A stretch of 64,000 nt of DNA from Mesorhizobium sp. (GCA_004963905.1 SUGL01000031.1:1-64000), one strand, 5' to 3'; numbered from the stretch's first letter, positions 1-9,183 are shown. Notes: generated by a model from the sequence alone, not told the origin. Translations and numbers: made by a program.

Positions 1-376
1 GTTTGTTTCGATGAAAGGCATCCACACTTTGGATAGTTGACCACGCGTTTCAAAGATCGTGAACTACATCTCGTCGTTGTGCTCGACGCACTTCCGACAA
101 GTAACCTCACGGGCGCGGCATGCAGGATCCGAGCCCAGCCGGTCATGAGTGCGGCCTTGCCGGGTCGGGCGATAGGCAGTCATGCCCTTCCTGCGGGTCA
201 AGCACTCCGAAAAAACATTTCCCCCATAAATGCTAGATCTTCCGCTGCCTTTTCGCGTCACAGGCCGTCAAACGTCCGGCCGTTCACAACAGTGATCCGG
301 CAAGTGTTTGGCTGCGCGAGACGATGCTGCAGGGAGTCGTCCTGCATGGCACTTCGCTATGATGCTGCGGTGCCGT

Positions 377-720
377 CTAACGGCGCCTCGTGTTTGAACA
401 CACTGAACGGCCACCGCGATCAAAATCGATGGTTCGAGGACCGTTGATCATCACCCCGCCAGCCTCGATCTTGTTTGCCGCCACGAGAGCGACACAGAGA
501 CTGCTGGTGAAGATGCCCGCCTGCCCGCTATGTTCGGGATGGTTGACCATCCCGGATGGACCCATCGAGGGTGTCAAGGCGAGCATGAGCACAGGCGCGA
601 ACAGTTCACGGGCAGGCGCGACGGTGGCCGCAAAGCAACGTCGCGCCAGCATGCGATCTCAGCAGGATCGGCACCATCCTGTCAGGGAGCAATGCGAGTG
701 GCTGGCTTAGCCGCTGCGAC
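377..720 (-). pseudogene. aldehyde dehydrogenase C-terminal remnant
   Basis: Three minus-strand frames together spell the C-terminal part of an NAD(P)-dependent aldehyde dehydrogenase. One frame gives AGATLLCGHRR, the next gives ELFAPVLMLALTPS followed by AGIFTSSL and IEAGGVMING, and a third gives SSNHRF then WPFSVFK. These match the family's blocks before and after the catalytic Cys region, but the Cys block itself is not present. There are at least two frameshifts and no start, so no enzyme is made. The rest of 1-1060 shows no recognisable gene. Confidence 0.5.
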
Positions 721-1060
721 GCTGCCCGGCATCGATGACGAGGACCTGGCGCCGTGCGAGGAGCAAGAGTAGACGGATAGTATGCGCGGGAGTGGCGACC
801 GACCACCTTGTTTCTAAGGCAGACTGAAAGCGGCTCTTACCGGGCGGCTACGCTGTTTCAGAGACTGGGGCGTCGTGCACATCCAGCCGATACTCTTTGT
901 TGCGGATTGCGAACCGATTGCATTGCCGCAGTTACTGGCATCATGTTAACGCGTCGGACGGCGACATTGGCGAGCACGGTTTTGTGGCCGCAGTTGACAA
1001 AGCCCATAAGTTCTAGATGCTGGTGCTAGAATAGATGTTTGAAATCGCAGGGAGTTTCTG
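721..1060. other. no gene seen; leader of the SyrB-like gene
   Basis: No convincing coding frame in either strand. A TTGACA hexamer lies at 994-999, but no good -10 follows at normal spacing. A Shine-Dalgarno-like GGGAG lies just before the ATG at 1061. Confidence 0.3.
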
Positions 1061-1534
1061 ATGTCCAACCTTAAGGAAACTGAGGCAACCCAGGCAGCAG
1101 GCGAGGTGCCCGTGAAGGAACAGACACCCGATACAAAGGCGCCGAAGACGCGGAAGCGGACCGCGCAGCGCGCAGGTGCTATACGAACCAGAGCCGCCAG
1201 CTCGGCTCTTCAGGCGTCTTCATCTAAAGCGATCGCTTCGCCTACAGTCCGGGCAGCGCGGAGAAATTACTCTGAGAACGAGCGTGCCCAGAAGCTCGGC
1301 GAGATCGAGAAGCAGATCGGACGGGGAGAGAGTATCAAGGCAGCCGTTCAGAACGCTGGAATATCGGAACAGACGTACTATCACTGGAAAAGGGCTGCTG
1401 GGCAGACAACACAGAGCGATGAGCTCAAGGATCTTGTGAAGCTTGAAGAAGAGAACGCCCGTCTGAAGAAGCTCCTCGCTGACCGGCTCCGGAAAGAAAA
1501 CGCCGAGCTCAGGAAAAAGCTCGGGCTTGCTTGA
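1061..1534 (+). CDS. SyrB-like regulator with transposase-type helix-turn-helix
   Basis: 157 residues. The first ~70 residues are low-complexity, rich in Ala, Lys, Arg and Thr, as in SyrB, a Sinorhizobium symbiotic regulator. From about residue 75 there is a helix-turn-helix of the IS3 OrfA/transposase-8 type (YSENERAQKLGEIE, then GISEQTYYHWKRA), followed by a C-terminal Leu/Glu/Lys coiled coil. A good ribosome site (GGGAG) precedes the ATG. It probably binds DNA. SyrB represses symbiosis regulation through syrM in Sinorhizobium, but that role is not shown here. It could instead be a stand-alone transposase OrfA relic, although the basic N-terminal extension argues for SyrB. Confidence 0.65.
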   Translation: MSNLKETEATQAAGEVPVKEQTPDTKAPKTRKRTAQRAGAIRTRAASSALQASSSKAIASPTVRAARRNYSENERAQKLGEIEKQIGRGESIKAAVQNAGISEQTYYHWKRAAGQTTQSDELKDLVKLEEENARLKKLLADRLRKENAELRKKLGLA

Positions 1535-1565
1535 GCCCTTTGCCGCCATAGGCAAAAAGCCCGAG
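1520..1565 (+). terminator. nested hairpin overlapping the 3' end of the SyrB-like gene
   Basis: CTCGGGCTT (1520-1528) pairs with AAGCCCGAG (1557-1565), and inside it TTTGCC (1539-1544) pairs with GGCAAA (1551-1556) around a 6-base loop. The outer arm lies in the last codons and there is no T-tract downstream, so this is a possible but not classical terminator. Confidence 0.4.
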
Positions 1566-1588
1566 GGGCGGCTGACCTGAGCTCCAAG

Positions 1589-1837
1589 GTGACCTTCCTT
1601 TCTTCCTGTGACACAGCGAACAGCGTCGCGCCCAGCAGCCGATACTGGCGCAACGAGCTGTTTCGACCTGAGACCGGGCAGCCGGCAACTGAAGACGTTC
1701 TTGACGAACGCGCCCAGCCGCTCCCGCCGCCAGTGGTGATCGAGCTGGACGTCGCCGGCAAGGTGCGGCTGCGGATTCCACTGACCACGCCGCCAACACT
1801 GGCAGCGGCGATGGTGAAGGCGCGGGGCGTTTCATGA
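1589..1837 (+). pseudogene. IS66-family TnpA (Orf1) C-terminal remnant
   Basis: The frame ends in a stretch typical of the C-terminus of IS66 Orf1: FRPETGQPAT, then IELDVAGKVRLRIPLTTPP and LAAAMVKA. The N-terminal helix-turn-helix half is missing. The stop overlaps the next ATG by four bases (ATGA), the usual tnpA-tnpB coupling of IS66 elements. It is a fragment of a once complete insertion sequence. Confidence 0.6.
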
Positions 1838-1989
1838 TCCCGGTCCCGAGCCAGGTGCGGATCTGGTTGGCGGTGGGCCGGACCGATATGCGTCGCGGAA
1901 TGCAGCGTCTCGCTCTGCAGGTTCAGGAGACATTGGGCCGGGATCCGCATTTATGCGTCGGGCGAGATTATGTGGCGGAGCCGCCCTGA
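1834..1989 (+). pseudogene. tnpB: IS66-family TnpB (Orf2) N-terminal fragment
   Basis: Begins MIPVPSQVRIWLAVGRTDMR and continues GMQRLALQVQETLGRDPH, the highly conserved start of the IS66 Orf2 protein (normally ~115 residues). Identity is lost after about residue 40, and the frame stops at residue 51 where the inverted repeat at 1968-2031 begins. The IS66 element was therefore cut by the neighbouring recombinase-bearing element. No TnpC transposase is present. Confidence 0.75.
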
Positions 1990-2031
1990 CCCCTTCGGAC
2001 CGGCCAAACCCAGCTTGCCTCCGCCACATAA
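1968..2031. repeat. 13-bp inverted repeat at the recombinase element border
   Basis: TTATGTGGCGGAG (1968-1980) is repeated in perfect inverse form as CTCCGCCACATAA (2019-2031). It sits exactly where the IS66 fragment ends and just downstream of the decayed tyrosine recombinase, so it may be the recombinase's crossover site or the element terminus. Confidence 0.55.
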
Positions 2032-2035
2032 ACAT

Positions 2036-2989
2036 TCAGATGGAGTTCAGCAGTTGCAGAACGGAGTCATTTGGTCGGAAACGCACGCCGTGATCGCCGG
2101 TGACGCCCGCCTTCTCGAGTCCATTGCGCATCATCTCTACATCCGCTGTGGCATAGCGGTGGGTCGTGGCGACCCGTGCATGCCCGAGCCAGGCTTGGAT
2201 CGTCAAAAGGTCCACGCCGGACTGGAGAAGCTTCATGGCGAGGGAGTGCCGGAAGATGTGCGGCGATATGGGCTTGTCGGCCAAAGCCGGTCTGGTAGGC
2301 CCGGCGCTCGTTGCGGGCGCCGAGGAATATCGGTCGCGGCTCGTGATGGGCGATCCCGCGCTCGCTCAACAAGGATGTCAGCGCCCGCAGCCGGGTCCTT
2401 AGCAATGGGGACGACGCGGTCTCTACGCCCTTTGCCGCGCAGCAGCACTTGTGGGTGCGGCCGCTCCAACTGAAGGTCGTTTGCGTTGACGCCGGTGGCT
2501 TCGGAGGCCGGGCGCCGGTTCGTGCCAAGAAAGAGCAGAAAGGCTCGGTCGCGCCGACCACGGGGCGTCTTTGGATCTGGCGCCGCGATGAGGGTGTCCA
2601 CTTCGGCCGTGGTGAGGTGGTACGTCACGTCAATGTGCGTCCGTTTAATGGGAATCGTCAGCACGCGTTGGGCGACGCCGAAGGATGCCGGGTCGGCGGC
2701 AGCGACGTGGCGGAAGAAAGATCGGATCGCGGCCAAGCGGGCGTTGCGCGTGGTGACGGAATTGTTCCGCTTCTCCTCGAGTTCGTCGAGAAAAGCGAGA
2801 ACGAGATCTCGATCAGCTCTTCGAGCGCCAACGCCCCCGGCTTCTTCCGCAATCGGGCGGCGGCAAAGAGGATCAGCATGCGCAAGGCATCGCGATAGCT
2901 GGCCACGGTCGCGGGAGTCGCATTGCGCTGCTTCGTCAGGCGCCGGCGGAAATAGGACTCCAGGAGCGGCGCTAGGAGTAGGTGTTAAC
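2036..2989 (-). pseudogene. tyrosine recombinase (XerC/D-type), frameshifted
   Basis: Segments in different minus-strand frames reconstruct a site-specific integrase. The N-terminal SAM-like domain appears as TVASYRDALRMLILFAA then VTTRNARLAAIRSFFRH. The central part has GRRDRAFLLFL and GKGRRDRVVPI. The C-terminal catalytic part has PHIFRHSLAMKLLQSGVDLL, then LGHARVATTHRYA with the catalytic Tyr. At least three frameshifts separate them, and a stop codon follows the only plausible start near 2990. It belonged to the element ending at the inverted repeat at 1968-2031. Confidence 0.8.
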
Positions 2990-2991
2990 TC

Positions 2992-3290
2992 ATGCTGCTC
3001 CTTGAGCGCGCCGCCATCGAGTGCCACCTCGGCTTGATCAATCAGATCAACGAGGCGTTGACGGTGGTCGAGGCGGATATCGCGGTGGTGCCCACTAGGA
3101 TCCGACAATCCGTCGCCTGATGACGTTGCCTCCGACGTCACCGTGGGTGCGAACGTTGCCGCGGCAATCGGCAACATTCGGCGCTTCAGCGATCCACAGA
3201 GGCTTGTCGCCTACCTTGGCTTCTTCCGAGCGTGCGGCAGTCGGTGAGGGACCGGCCTATCATGGCCGCATCACGAAGCACGTCTCCTGA
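2992..3290 (+). pseudogene. IS110-family transposase remnant
   Basis: Three frames together give the C-terminal transposase-20 domain of IS110 enzymes: LLLERAAIECHLGLINQIN, then VGANVAAAIGNIRRFSDPQR and LVAYLGFF, then GEGPAYHGRITKH. The catalytic Ser motif region is incomplete and at least two frameshifts are present. It directly abuts the recombinase remnant on the other strand. No function is expected. Confidence 0.65.
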
Positions 3291-3514
3291 ATCGAAACCT
3301 CTATCCGATCGACGAACGCCTCAAGTCTCGCAGGCGAGCAAGGCCGGGCGGGTCCAGATGTAGTAGGTATCCTAATCATCGCCGAGCGTGTTTAGCTTGG
3401 GTCGCGCAGAAAGGTGGATGGCGTGAGCGCGCTGAGATGGATCGCCATTTGGACTAAACGACGGGACGGCTGACTGGTATGCGCGTTCAATTGATCTGGC
3501 GCCTTAAATGCAGG

Positions 3515-3854
3515 AAGGCTTCGCGGCTGGTACGAGGCGCATCCCTCCTCCGAAGCAGCACGCCCAAGTATCATCACAAGCCCCGAGCGCTCGCGTTCGG
3601 CGATGTCCAATTTCCGACAATGTCGGAATACAGTCAGATCTGCTGGATTGACTTTAAATGGTTTTCTCATTTGGCACAGCGCATGCTGGTTATCCGCAAA
3701 CACGTGACCGACCAACAAGAAGTCGCATGATCACCTCACCAAAACATACAGCCGCGGAACAATCACTTGGCCCGAACTTGCTTATCGCCCTCCCCGTCAC
3801 CACAACCGGAGCCATCCATGTCTGACGGGCTGCCCAGGATACCTACTGCGACCG
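3515..3854. repeat. dispersed ~340-bp repeat, copy A
   Basis: This segment is closely repeated, with small indels, at 22418-22754. A ~70-bp core (3689-3755) recurs a third time at 12791-12860. Shared blocks include GCGCATCCCTCCTCCGAAGC, CCGACAATGTCGG and CACGTGACCGACCAACAAGA. The short open frame here ends VIRKHVTDQQEVA. It is not a recognised insertion sequence and I cannot assign a protein to it. From 3855 to 4138 I see no gene. Confidence 0.75.
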
Positions 3855-4138
3855 CGCTTGCCCGGTGACGACCGCTCCGGCTCCGCCCGTTACCGACGAG
3901 GCAAAGTGACGGATTTCCTGCTTTTCAACGACATGGAGGTGGTTGTCATTCCCGCTGGGGGACAGACTCGGCCTGTTCAAGGCATTGCGCGAAGGCGGCA
4001 AGATGACGGCCACCCGTGCGCGAACTCAAGGAGCGCAGCCTGTATCGTGTATCAGGCAAATAGGCCGTCGGTCAGTGACCTTGACACAGGGGACATGCGC
4101 AAGGTCCTGAAGTTTGATGTAGCGATAGAAGGGTGCCA

Positions 4139-4585
4139 ATGACAACAATAGCTTACAGGAACGGAACCATGGCTGGCGACGGCCGAGCCTTGGGTTTTGA
4201 CTCAGTATCCGTCGGTGAGAAAACGAAGGTGTTTCGCTTATGCGACGGCACACTCATCGGCGTTTCCTCTTCGTCCTTGGGTATTCCAAAGGCCGTTCGA
4301 GACTGGGTTGAGAAGGGCATGGATGTTTCTGATATTCCTGTGCCGCGCAACGACGACAATTTTGAATTTGAGGCGCTGATAGTGCGCAAAAATGGGGAAG
4401 CCGTATTGTTGGACGGCAATTGGCTGCCAAGTGATCCCGTGAAAGGTGAATATTATGCCATCGGGAGCGGCAAGCAGTATGCTTTGGCCGCGCTGGTTTT
4501 GGGCAAGTCAGCTAAGGAAAGCGTCGAAGTTGCCGCGAAACTCGACGTTTGGACTGGTGGCACAGTCACTGCCATAACTCACTAA
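4139..4585 (+). CDS. HslV-like Ntn-hydrolase (phage/mobile-element type)
   Basis: 148 residues starting MTTIAYRNGTMAGDGRA. This is the pattern of proteasome-beta/HslV-like Ntn-hydrolases, in which Met is removed to expose Thr2 as nucleophile. I chose ATG 4139 over the in-frame GTG at 4133 because it puts Thr directly after Met. The rest has family features: TLIGVSSSS, the EALIVRKNGE strand pair and the YAIGSGKQYALAALVLGKS block. Stand-alone versions are common in phages and prophages. There is no HslU or structural phage gene nearby, so it is an orphan. It may be a genuine small protease or a prophage relic. Confidence 0.7.
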   Translation: MTTIAYRNGTMAGDGRALGFDSVSVGEKTKVFRLCDGTLIGVSSSSLGIPKAVRDWVEKGMDVSDIPVPRNDDNFEFEALIVRKNGEAVLLDGNWLPSDPVKGEYYAIGSGKQYALAALVLGKSAKESVEVAAKLDVWTGGTVTAITH

Positions 4586-4586
4586 A

Positions 4587-4602
4587 CCCGCCTTTCGGCG
4601 GG
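4587..4602 (+). terminator. short GC hairpin after the HslV-like gene
   Basis: CCCGCC (4587-4592) pairs perfectly with GGCGGG (4597-4602) around a TTTC loop, starting one base after the stop codon region. No T-run follows, so it is a weak rho-independent terminator candidate. Confidence 0.5.
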
Positions 4603-4836
4603 AGTGTGACAGTGCGAGCGTGGAAGTAGGGCGCCACCCCGGGGCACGTCGAGCCCTGTCATCTGCTTGCGTGGTTGGACACTGTGAGCTGGTCCATAAG
4701 CGCGCGAAAGCGTCCAGTTGTGGCCAAAAGCACGATTTGCGACAGAACCGGCCCGCTTCTATGAGTATGGGCCGCTTTTTGCGGCCAGCGTGCTTGCCAT
4801 CCTGCCGCCAGTGGCCGTCGCCTTCTTCTTCCAAGG

Positions 4837-5073
4837 TTACCTCGTCATGAAGTAGAGCACCACGATCTTGTCGGAGAAATCGGAAAGGCGGACGGCCCTT
4901 CCGTCCGCGTCGGCCAGTTCAAAAGGCGGCGCGGCCTGCTCGTCGATCGCCTGGAAGAACCTCTCCGCGCTGTCCATCATCTTGTCGAGATCGGCGCCCG
5001 GATGGTGGGCCAGCGCGGAGGTCGCGAGGATCAGCGCCAGAAATTGAATCGCAAGCGACGGTTTCGCTTTCAT
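4837..5073 (-). pseudogene. SCO1/redoxin-like protein, truncated
   Basis: A signal-peptide-like start (MKAKPSLAIQFLALILATSA) is followed by FELADADGRAVRLSDFSDK and VVLYFMTR, then a stop. This is the first ~78 residues of a SCO-type copper chaperone/thioredoxin-fold protein, where the CxxxC copper/redox motif should come next. The catalytic half is absent. It is the last gene of a decayed copper-resistance cluster running right to left. The open frame continues upstream into unrelated pieces only because of indels. Confidence 0.6.
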
Positions 5074-5149
5074 GGACAATGCATTCCGGTTGGGGGCGTT
5101 CGAGGGCTCCGCGGCTAGGATTGGTCTCACTGTGTCTGCTCCCGCTCGC

Positions 5150-5481
5150 GGCGGCTCATCTGCCTGATAGGCGCGTTCCCGCTCGGGCCATGTGCTTTTG
5201 ATGAAGGCCAGAACGGCCCGGATCTCCTCGTCGGTGAGGACATTCCCGAAGCCCGGCATGTCGCTCTGGTAGCCGCCGCCGACGACCGCGGCCGGTCCCG
5301 GCGCCGGCATGCGTCCCGAAGGCAGCGGGCTTTCCAATCGCGCTGACCTTCGCCTGGCTAAAACCGTCTTGCCGAGCGCTATCGCCGCGGCCGGGGCGCC
5401 GCCACCGGCCATCCGGTTGGCGAGCCAAGGCAATGTCCAGACCAATCCGAGGCCTGCCGCGGCCACGCATCGATAAGAGGA
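5150..5481 (-). pseudogene. cytochrome c, heme site lost
   Basis: An N-terminal membrane anchor (VAAAGLGLVWTLPWLA) leads to IALGKTVLA. The sequence then jumps to GRMPAPGPAAVVGGGYQSD and LTDEEIRAVLAFIKSTWPER, the C-terminal helix of a class I cytochrome c found in copper and multicopper oxidase clusters. The CxxCH heme-binding motif expected after GKTV is missing, so there is an internal deletion. It is fused in frame to the flanking fragments by indels. Confidence 0.6.
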
Positions 5482-5619
5482 CCGACGCCCTTCTCCTTTG
5501 CCGCCGCTGGAGAACAGGTACTTGATCAGCGCGGCCGCCCCGAGGATGAGCACGACGACGACAAGCAGCCACACCAGGCCCATGCCGAACATCATCATGC
5601 CGCTCATGCATTCCATCAT
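5482..5619 (-). CDS. small Met-rich membrane protein
   Basis: Starts MMECMSGMMMFGMGLVWLL and continues as a single hydrophobic helix (VVVVLILGAAALIKYLF) with a short basic tail. Small Met-rich one-helix proteins of this kind are common in copper-resistance clusters. The frame runs on into the cytochrome c remnant, so the natural stop has been lost. Expression is doubtful given the decayed neighbours. Confidence 0.35.
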
Positions 5620-5628
5620 CGAAGCCTC

Positions 5629-6069
5629 CTATTCCGTGGCGTAGACGCCGCCGGTCCCGTCAGACTTCCGGATTTCGAGAATCTCGAAGGGCGCTTCCTT
5701 CGTGCCACTCATGCCGGGGGAGCCCATCGGCATGCCGGGCAGCGTCATGCCCTTTGATGTCGGGCCGCTCGGTCAAGAGCTTGTTGACCGTGCCGACCGG
5801 CACATGGCCGCTCACCACATAGCCGTCGATGAACGAGAGAAGGCAGCCATCGGCTTCCGGCGGAATGCCCTCTTCGCGGCTCATGGCGAAAAGGTCGTGC
5901 GTCGGCCTTGACGGTGACAGCGAAGCCGTTTCCTGCAAATAGCCGGCATAACCTTCGCAGCAGCCGCATTGCGGGTTCTTGTAGAGCGTGACGTCCTTTC
6001 GCCGGCGAACGCCGGAGCGGCGCCTGACAGGATCGAGGCGAGGACAAGAGCTATCAGGCTATTGGACAT
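5629..6069 (-). pseudogene. DUF411 metal-binding protein, frameshifted
   Basis: Starts MSNSLIALVLASILSGAAPAFA, a signal peptide. The expected DUF411 blocks appear in three frames: CGCCEGYAGYLQE (soft-metal Cys cluster), then HDLFAMSREEGIPPEADGC and FIDGYVVSGHVPV, and finally GMPMGSPGMSGTKEAPFEIL. At least two indels break it, including one extra G in a run near 5750. DUF411 proteins accompany copper and silver resistance genes and are periplasmic. Confidence 0.8.
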
Positions 6070-6097
6070 TTTTGCTTCTCCTTCGGCTTGTGGACTG

Positions 6098-7364
6098 GTC
6101 AGGCGACCGGCCGCCTGGTGTTCGAGAACGTGGCAGTGGAACATCCAATTGCCGGGATTGTCGGCGACGAAGGCGATCTCGACCTTCTCGCGCGGCGAAA
6201 CCAGCGCCGTGTCCTGCCATTCGCGACGTGGGGTGGGCTGGCCGTTGCGGGAAATCACCCGGAAGGAATGGCCGTGCAGTTGGATCGGATCATGCCATGC
6301 GGTTGCGTTGGTCATGGCGATGACGTGGCTCTTATTCCGCAAGAGCGTCAGCCCCGGCTTCATGTCGTGATTGGCCTCGTCGGCGGCGACGCCGTTGATG
6401 AACCAGGCGGTGCCGGAATTCATCGTCCTGCATCATGCGCGGACCCATGCTTTCACCCATGTCCTGCGCCACCATCTCGCCCATCATGCCGCCGGTGAAG
6501 ACGACTTCGTTGCGGGACGCTGTATCGAGGTCCGGCTCCGGCAGCGGAATGGTCGGCAGGGTCAGCGGCCAATCAGGCACACGTGCCCTAAGCGGAGTGT
6601 CGGAATAAACAAGATCGACGAGCTCATATTCCAGCCCCTCGTAGAACTGGTCGAAGATCGAAAGCCGGCTGCCCGGCTTGCCCGTCATGTCGAGGATCAG
6701 ATCGGTGCGCATTGCGGGACCCAGCACCACCCGCCTCCGGCGCGTGTGGCGTCACCGGCTGGCCGTCGAGCGCGATGACGGCCGGCCGAAAACCCGTGAA
6801 GTCGGGACTGAAGATGCGTGCATTGGCGGCGTTGATCAGCCGCAGCCGGATGCGCTCGCCCTTTCTGACCGCAAAGGTATCCGGCACGCGGCCATTGATG
6901 GTAACCATGTTGCCGACGCGGCCATTGTGGTGAATGTCGTGCCGGTTGCCGAAATCCTCGCTGATTGCGCCAGATTTCGTCAGCCCTCAGTCACCGAGCA
7001 TCCAGGTCACCTCGCGATCGGCCCGCACCGCCTTCGGTTCCTCGATGATCAGCGGACCATAAAGTCCGCGCCCGACCTGTTCGAAGCTCCGCTGGTGCGG
7101 GTGATACCAGCAGATGCCGACGTCGACGGCGTCGAACTCGTAGACGAAGCGTTCGCCCGCTCCAATCGGCTTCTGCGTGAGGTGAGGCACGCCATCCATG
7201 GCATGTGGCACACGCACGCGATGCCAGTGCACGGTCGTTTTCTCGGCAAGGCCGTTCTCTACCTCGACCCGCACGCGCTCGCCCTGACGGACCCGGATTT
7301 CCGGGCCTGGAACGGGCCTTCGGCGCGCAATCGAGCCCGGTTCACCCGGCCCAATGGCGTCCAC
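6098..7364 (-). pseudogene. multicopper oxidase (CopA/CueO type), frameshifted
   Basis: Segments in several frames give the copper-ligand motifs of a periplasmic multicopper oxidase. These are TTVHWHRVRVPHAMDGVPH, then CWYHPHQRS (type 2/3 site), NGRVPDTFAVRKGERIRLR, a Met-rich insert (GGMMGEMVAQDMGESMG), and C-terminal HDPIQLHGHSFRV and MFHCHVLEHQAAG (type 1 and 3 sites). At least three frameshifts interrupt it and the N-terminus is degraded. The enzyme oxidises Cu(I) in copper tolerance. With DUF411, cytochrome c and SCO it formed a copper-resistance operon that is now dead. Confidence 0.85.
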
Positions 7365-7724
7365 TTTGGGGGCGCATGCACTGCAGACCCGCTGGACCTG
7401 ATCCGGGAGAGAATGGGCGCGGCGATTGGAATAGCTATGAAGCGCATCGGACCGTGGAACTGCGCGCGCAGACTTTCGGAGGAAGGCTCGCTTTTAAGCG
7501 TTATCGTGCAACTCTGACCGTTCTTCGCCTTGGCGGGTGCCGCGGAAGAATCCCGGGTTCTGCGAGCGCTCCGAGAACACCTGCGGTCGATCCTGTACCA
7601 CAATCTCGCGAAGCTCGATGCTCTCTACAAACGATGTCTTGGATTCTCACGCCCTTATTTCAGCACTTCGCTCGCTTGCCCGACTCGGCCGCGGTCAGCC
7701 TTCACCGCCAATTTTATTGGCGCA

Positions 7725-8009
7725 GCGACGTTCCAATCGGGTCAGGCGAAGCTTCTTGAACATGCCGCTCTCTCGTTGCCCTGGCACGATTAATCGTCCT
7801 CTCAGTCTCGTCATTGGCGGAGTCGCTCCTGAGGCGCGCGCCGGCGAGTTCGAGGAGCGCGTGGCTATCTCCTCGGTCCAGCCGGATTCCGCTGCGCGCT
7901 CAGCCAATTCCTGGAAGGCCGATTCCAAGGCGAGCTGGCATTGAAGGCCGCGGTCCGGATGGTCGACTGGGCAGCTTGGTTCCACGATCGCAATGCTTGA
8001 TCGCTTCAT
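7725..8009 (-). pseudogene. small conserved-looking helical protein, frameshifted
   Basis: One frame gives DHPDRGLQCQLALESAFQE and LAERAAESGWTEE. A second frame continues ALLELAGARLRSDSANDE and TERTINRARA. The two join into one amphipathic helical protein of about 90 residues broken by a single indel near 7865. I recall similar small unnamed proteins in Rhizobiales but cannot name a function. It lies upstream of the dead copper cluster on the same strand. Confidence 0.4.
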
Positions 8010-8058
8010 TGCAGGCCATGGGCTCTCGCCCTCTCCTTTTGCCACACGAGGCGCCAGC

Positions 8059-8400
8059 TCACGTGTTGTTGTTGGCGTGCGCCCCGGCAACCGCTTTCAC
8101 CAGCCGCTCCAGCGATCCCGCGCGCTTCCAGCTCCGCAAAGAATGATGCGGCGTGACGCTACCCAGCCGGTGCTTCTCGGCCAATTTGCACACATAGGGA
8201 TAGTCGACCATGAAATCGGATCGAGGCGAGGCGTTGGACGTTTCAGTCTTGGTCTGAATGCCGCCGCCCACGAGCCGATCGGCCTTCTCGATGATTTGGC
8301 GCACCCTCGTTGTCGACAAGCCATGTTCCTGAGCCAGGTCGGCGAAACTCTTGCCTTTCAGAAAGCCGTCGACCAGGGCTATGTTCCTATCGACGGTCGG
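8059..8400 (-). pseudogene. helix-turn-helix fragment
   Basis: The minus-strand frame is open from 8400, directly after a stop, and has no ATG or GTG at its head. It reads TVDRNIALVDGFLKGKSFAD then LAQEHGLSTTRVRQIIEKA, a clear helix-turn-helix resembling sigma-factor region 4 or resolvase C-terminal domains, then a basic tail. The gene has lost its 5' part, probably in an upstream frame near 8410-8560. Function unknown. Confidence 0.45.
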
Positions 8401-8571
8401 CTAAATCCCAGCAGGCGCGCAGTTTTCCAGCATCATTCCGTTTGTTCATCCGCTTGTCCGCGCCCCCTGCAAATCCTACCGGGCCAAATCGGTGCTTGGA
8501 AGACCCACTCATGTCATGGCCTCGGGAAAGTACCAGGCCGACGGTCATGTGAATACGAAAGATGCTGGCGA

Positions 8572-8898
8572 TCACCATGATCGTTGGTGACCGCTGACCT
8601 CCCGAATGTCGGCTTCGACGGCACACCGGGAGCTCTCGGCAATGTTGAATAATTCCGTTTGAAGATGGTTGACTTCGTCGTCGAGGCTCGATCCATCAGG
8701 ATCGGTATCGACGATTCTATATTTGAGGAACCCAAATTCGTTTGACTCGCGCAATTCGCTGTACGGCGTATCATCGCAAGCGCGGGATTGCGACATCCTG
8801 CGAAGTGCCCGCGTTGCTGGAATCGATTTTGCGGAAGTAAAAGGCCCCGGCGCTGGGTCGGCGCGCAGGGCCTTCAGGCATGTACGAGCTACCAGCAT
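8572..8898 (-). CDS. hypothetical protein
   Basis: 108 residues. The C-terminal half is acidic and looks like a folded domain (FGFLKYRIVDTDPDGSSLDD, then EVNHLQTELFNIAESSRCAV). The start could be the ATG at 8898 or the later in-frame ATG at 8793. I do not recognise a family. It sits among remnants, so it may itself be a fragment. From 8900 to 9183 nothing else was seen. Confidence 0.3.
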   Translation of the reverse strand: MLVARTCLKALRADPAPGPFTSAKSIPATRALRRMSQSRACDDTPYSELRESNEFGFLKYRIVDTDPDGSSLDDEVNHLQTELFNIAESSRCAVEADIREVSGHQRSW

Positions 8899-9183
8899 GT
8901 CCAGTTATGATCGTGCGCTATCATAATGAACAAACGGTGAATGATCGCTATCCGAGGTGCAGGGCGGGCGAGATGGTGGGGCGGTGGGGGACCTGTACCG
9001 CTGCAGCGGGGCCACGAGCAGCGACTCGAGCCATGCGCCACGCTGCAGGACCTCGATTTCGGGCCAAGCCTCGGGCCCGCAACTCGCCTTGCTTCTCGGA
9101 AATCATAAGGCTTTGTGGGGCGGTTAAGCAGCGCGATATGGCCGCGGCGATACGAAGTTTTCATCTTTACCCTGTTCAGACGG

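Noticed and set aside
7993..8580. A 195-codon plus-strand frame
   Set aside because: The opposite strand shows a helix-turn-helix fragment; this frame has no protein-like features.
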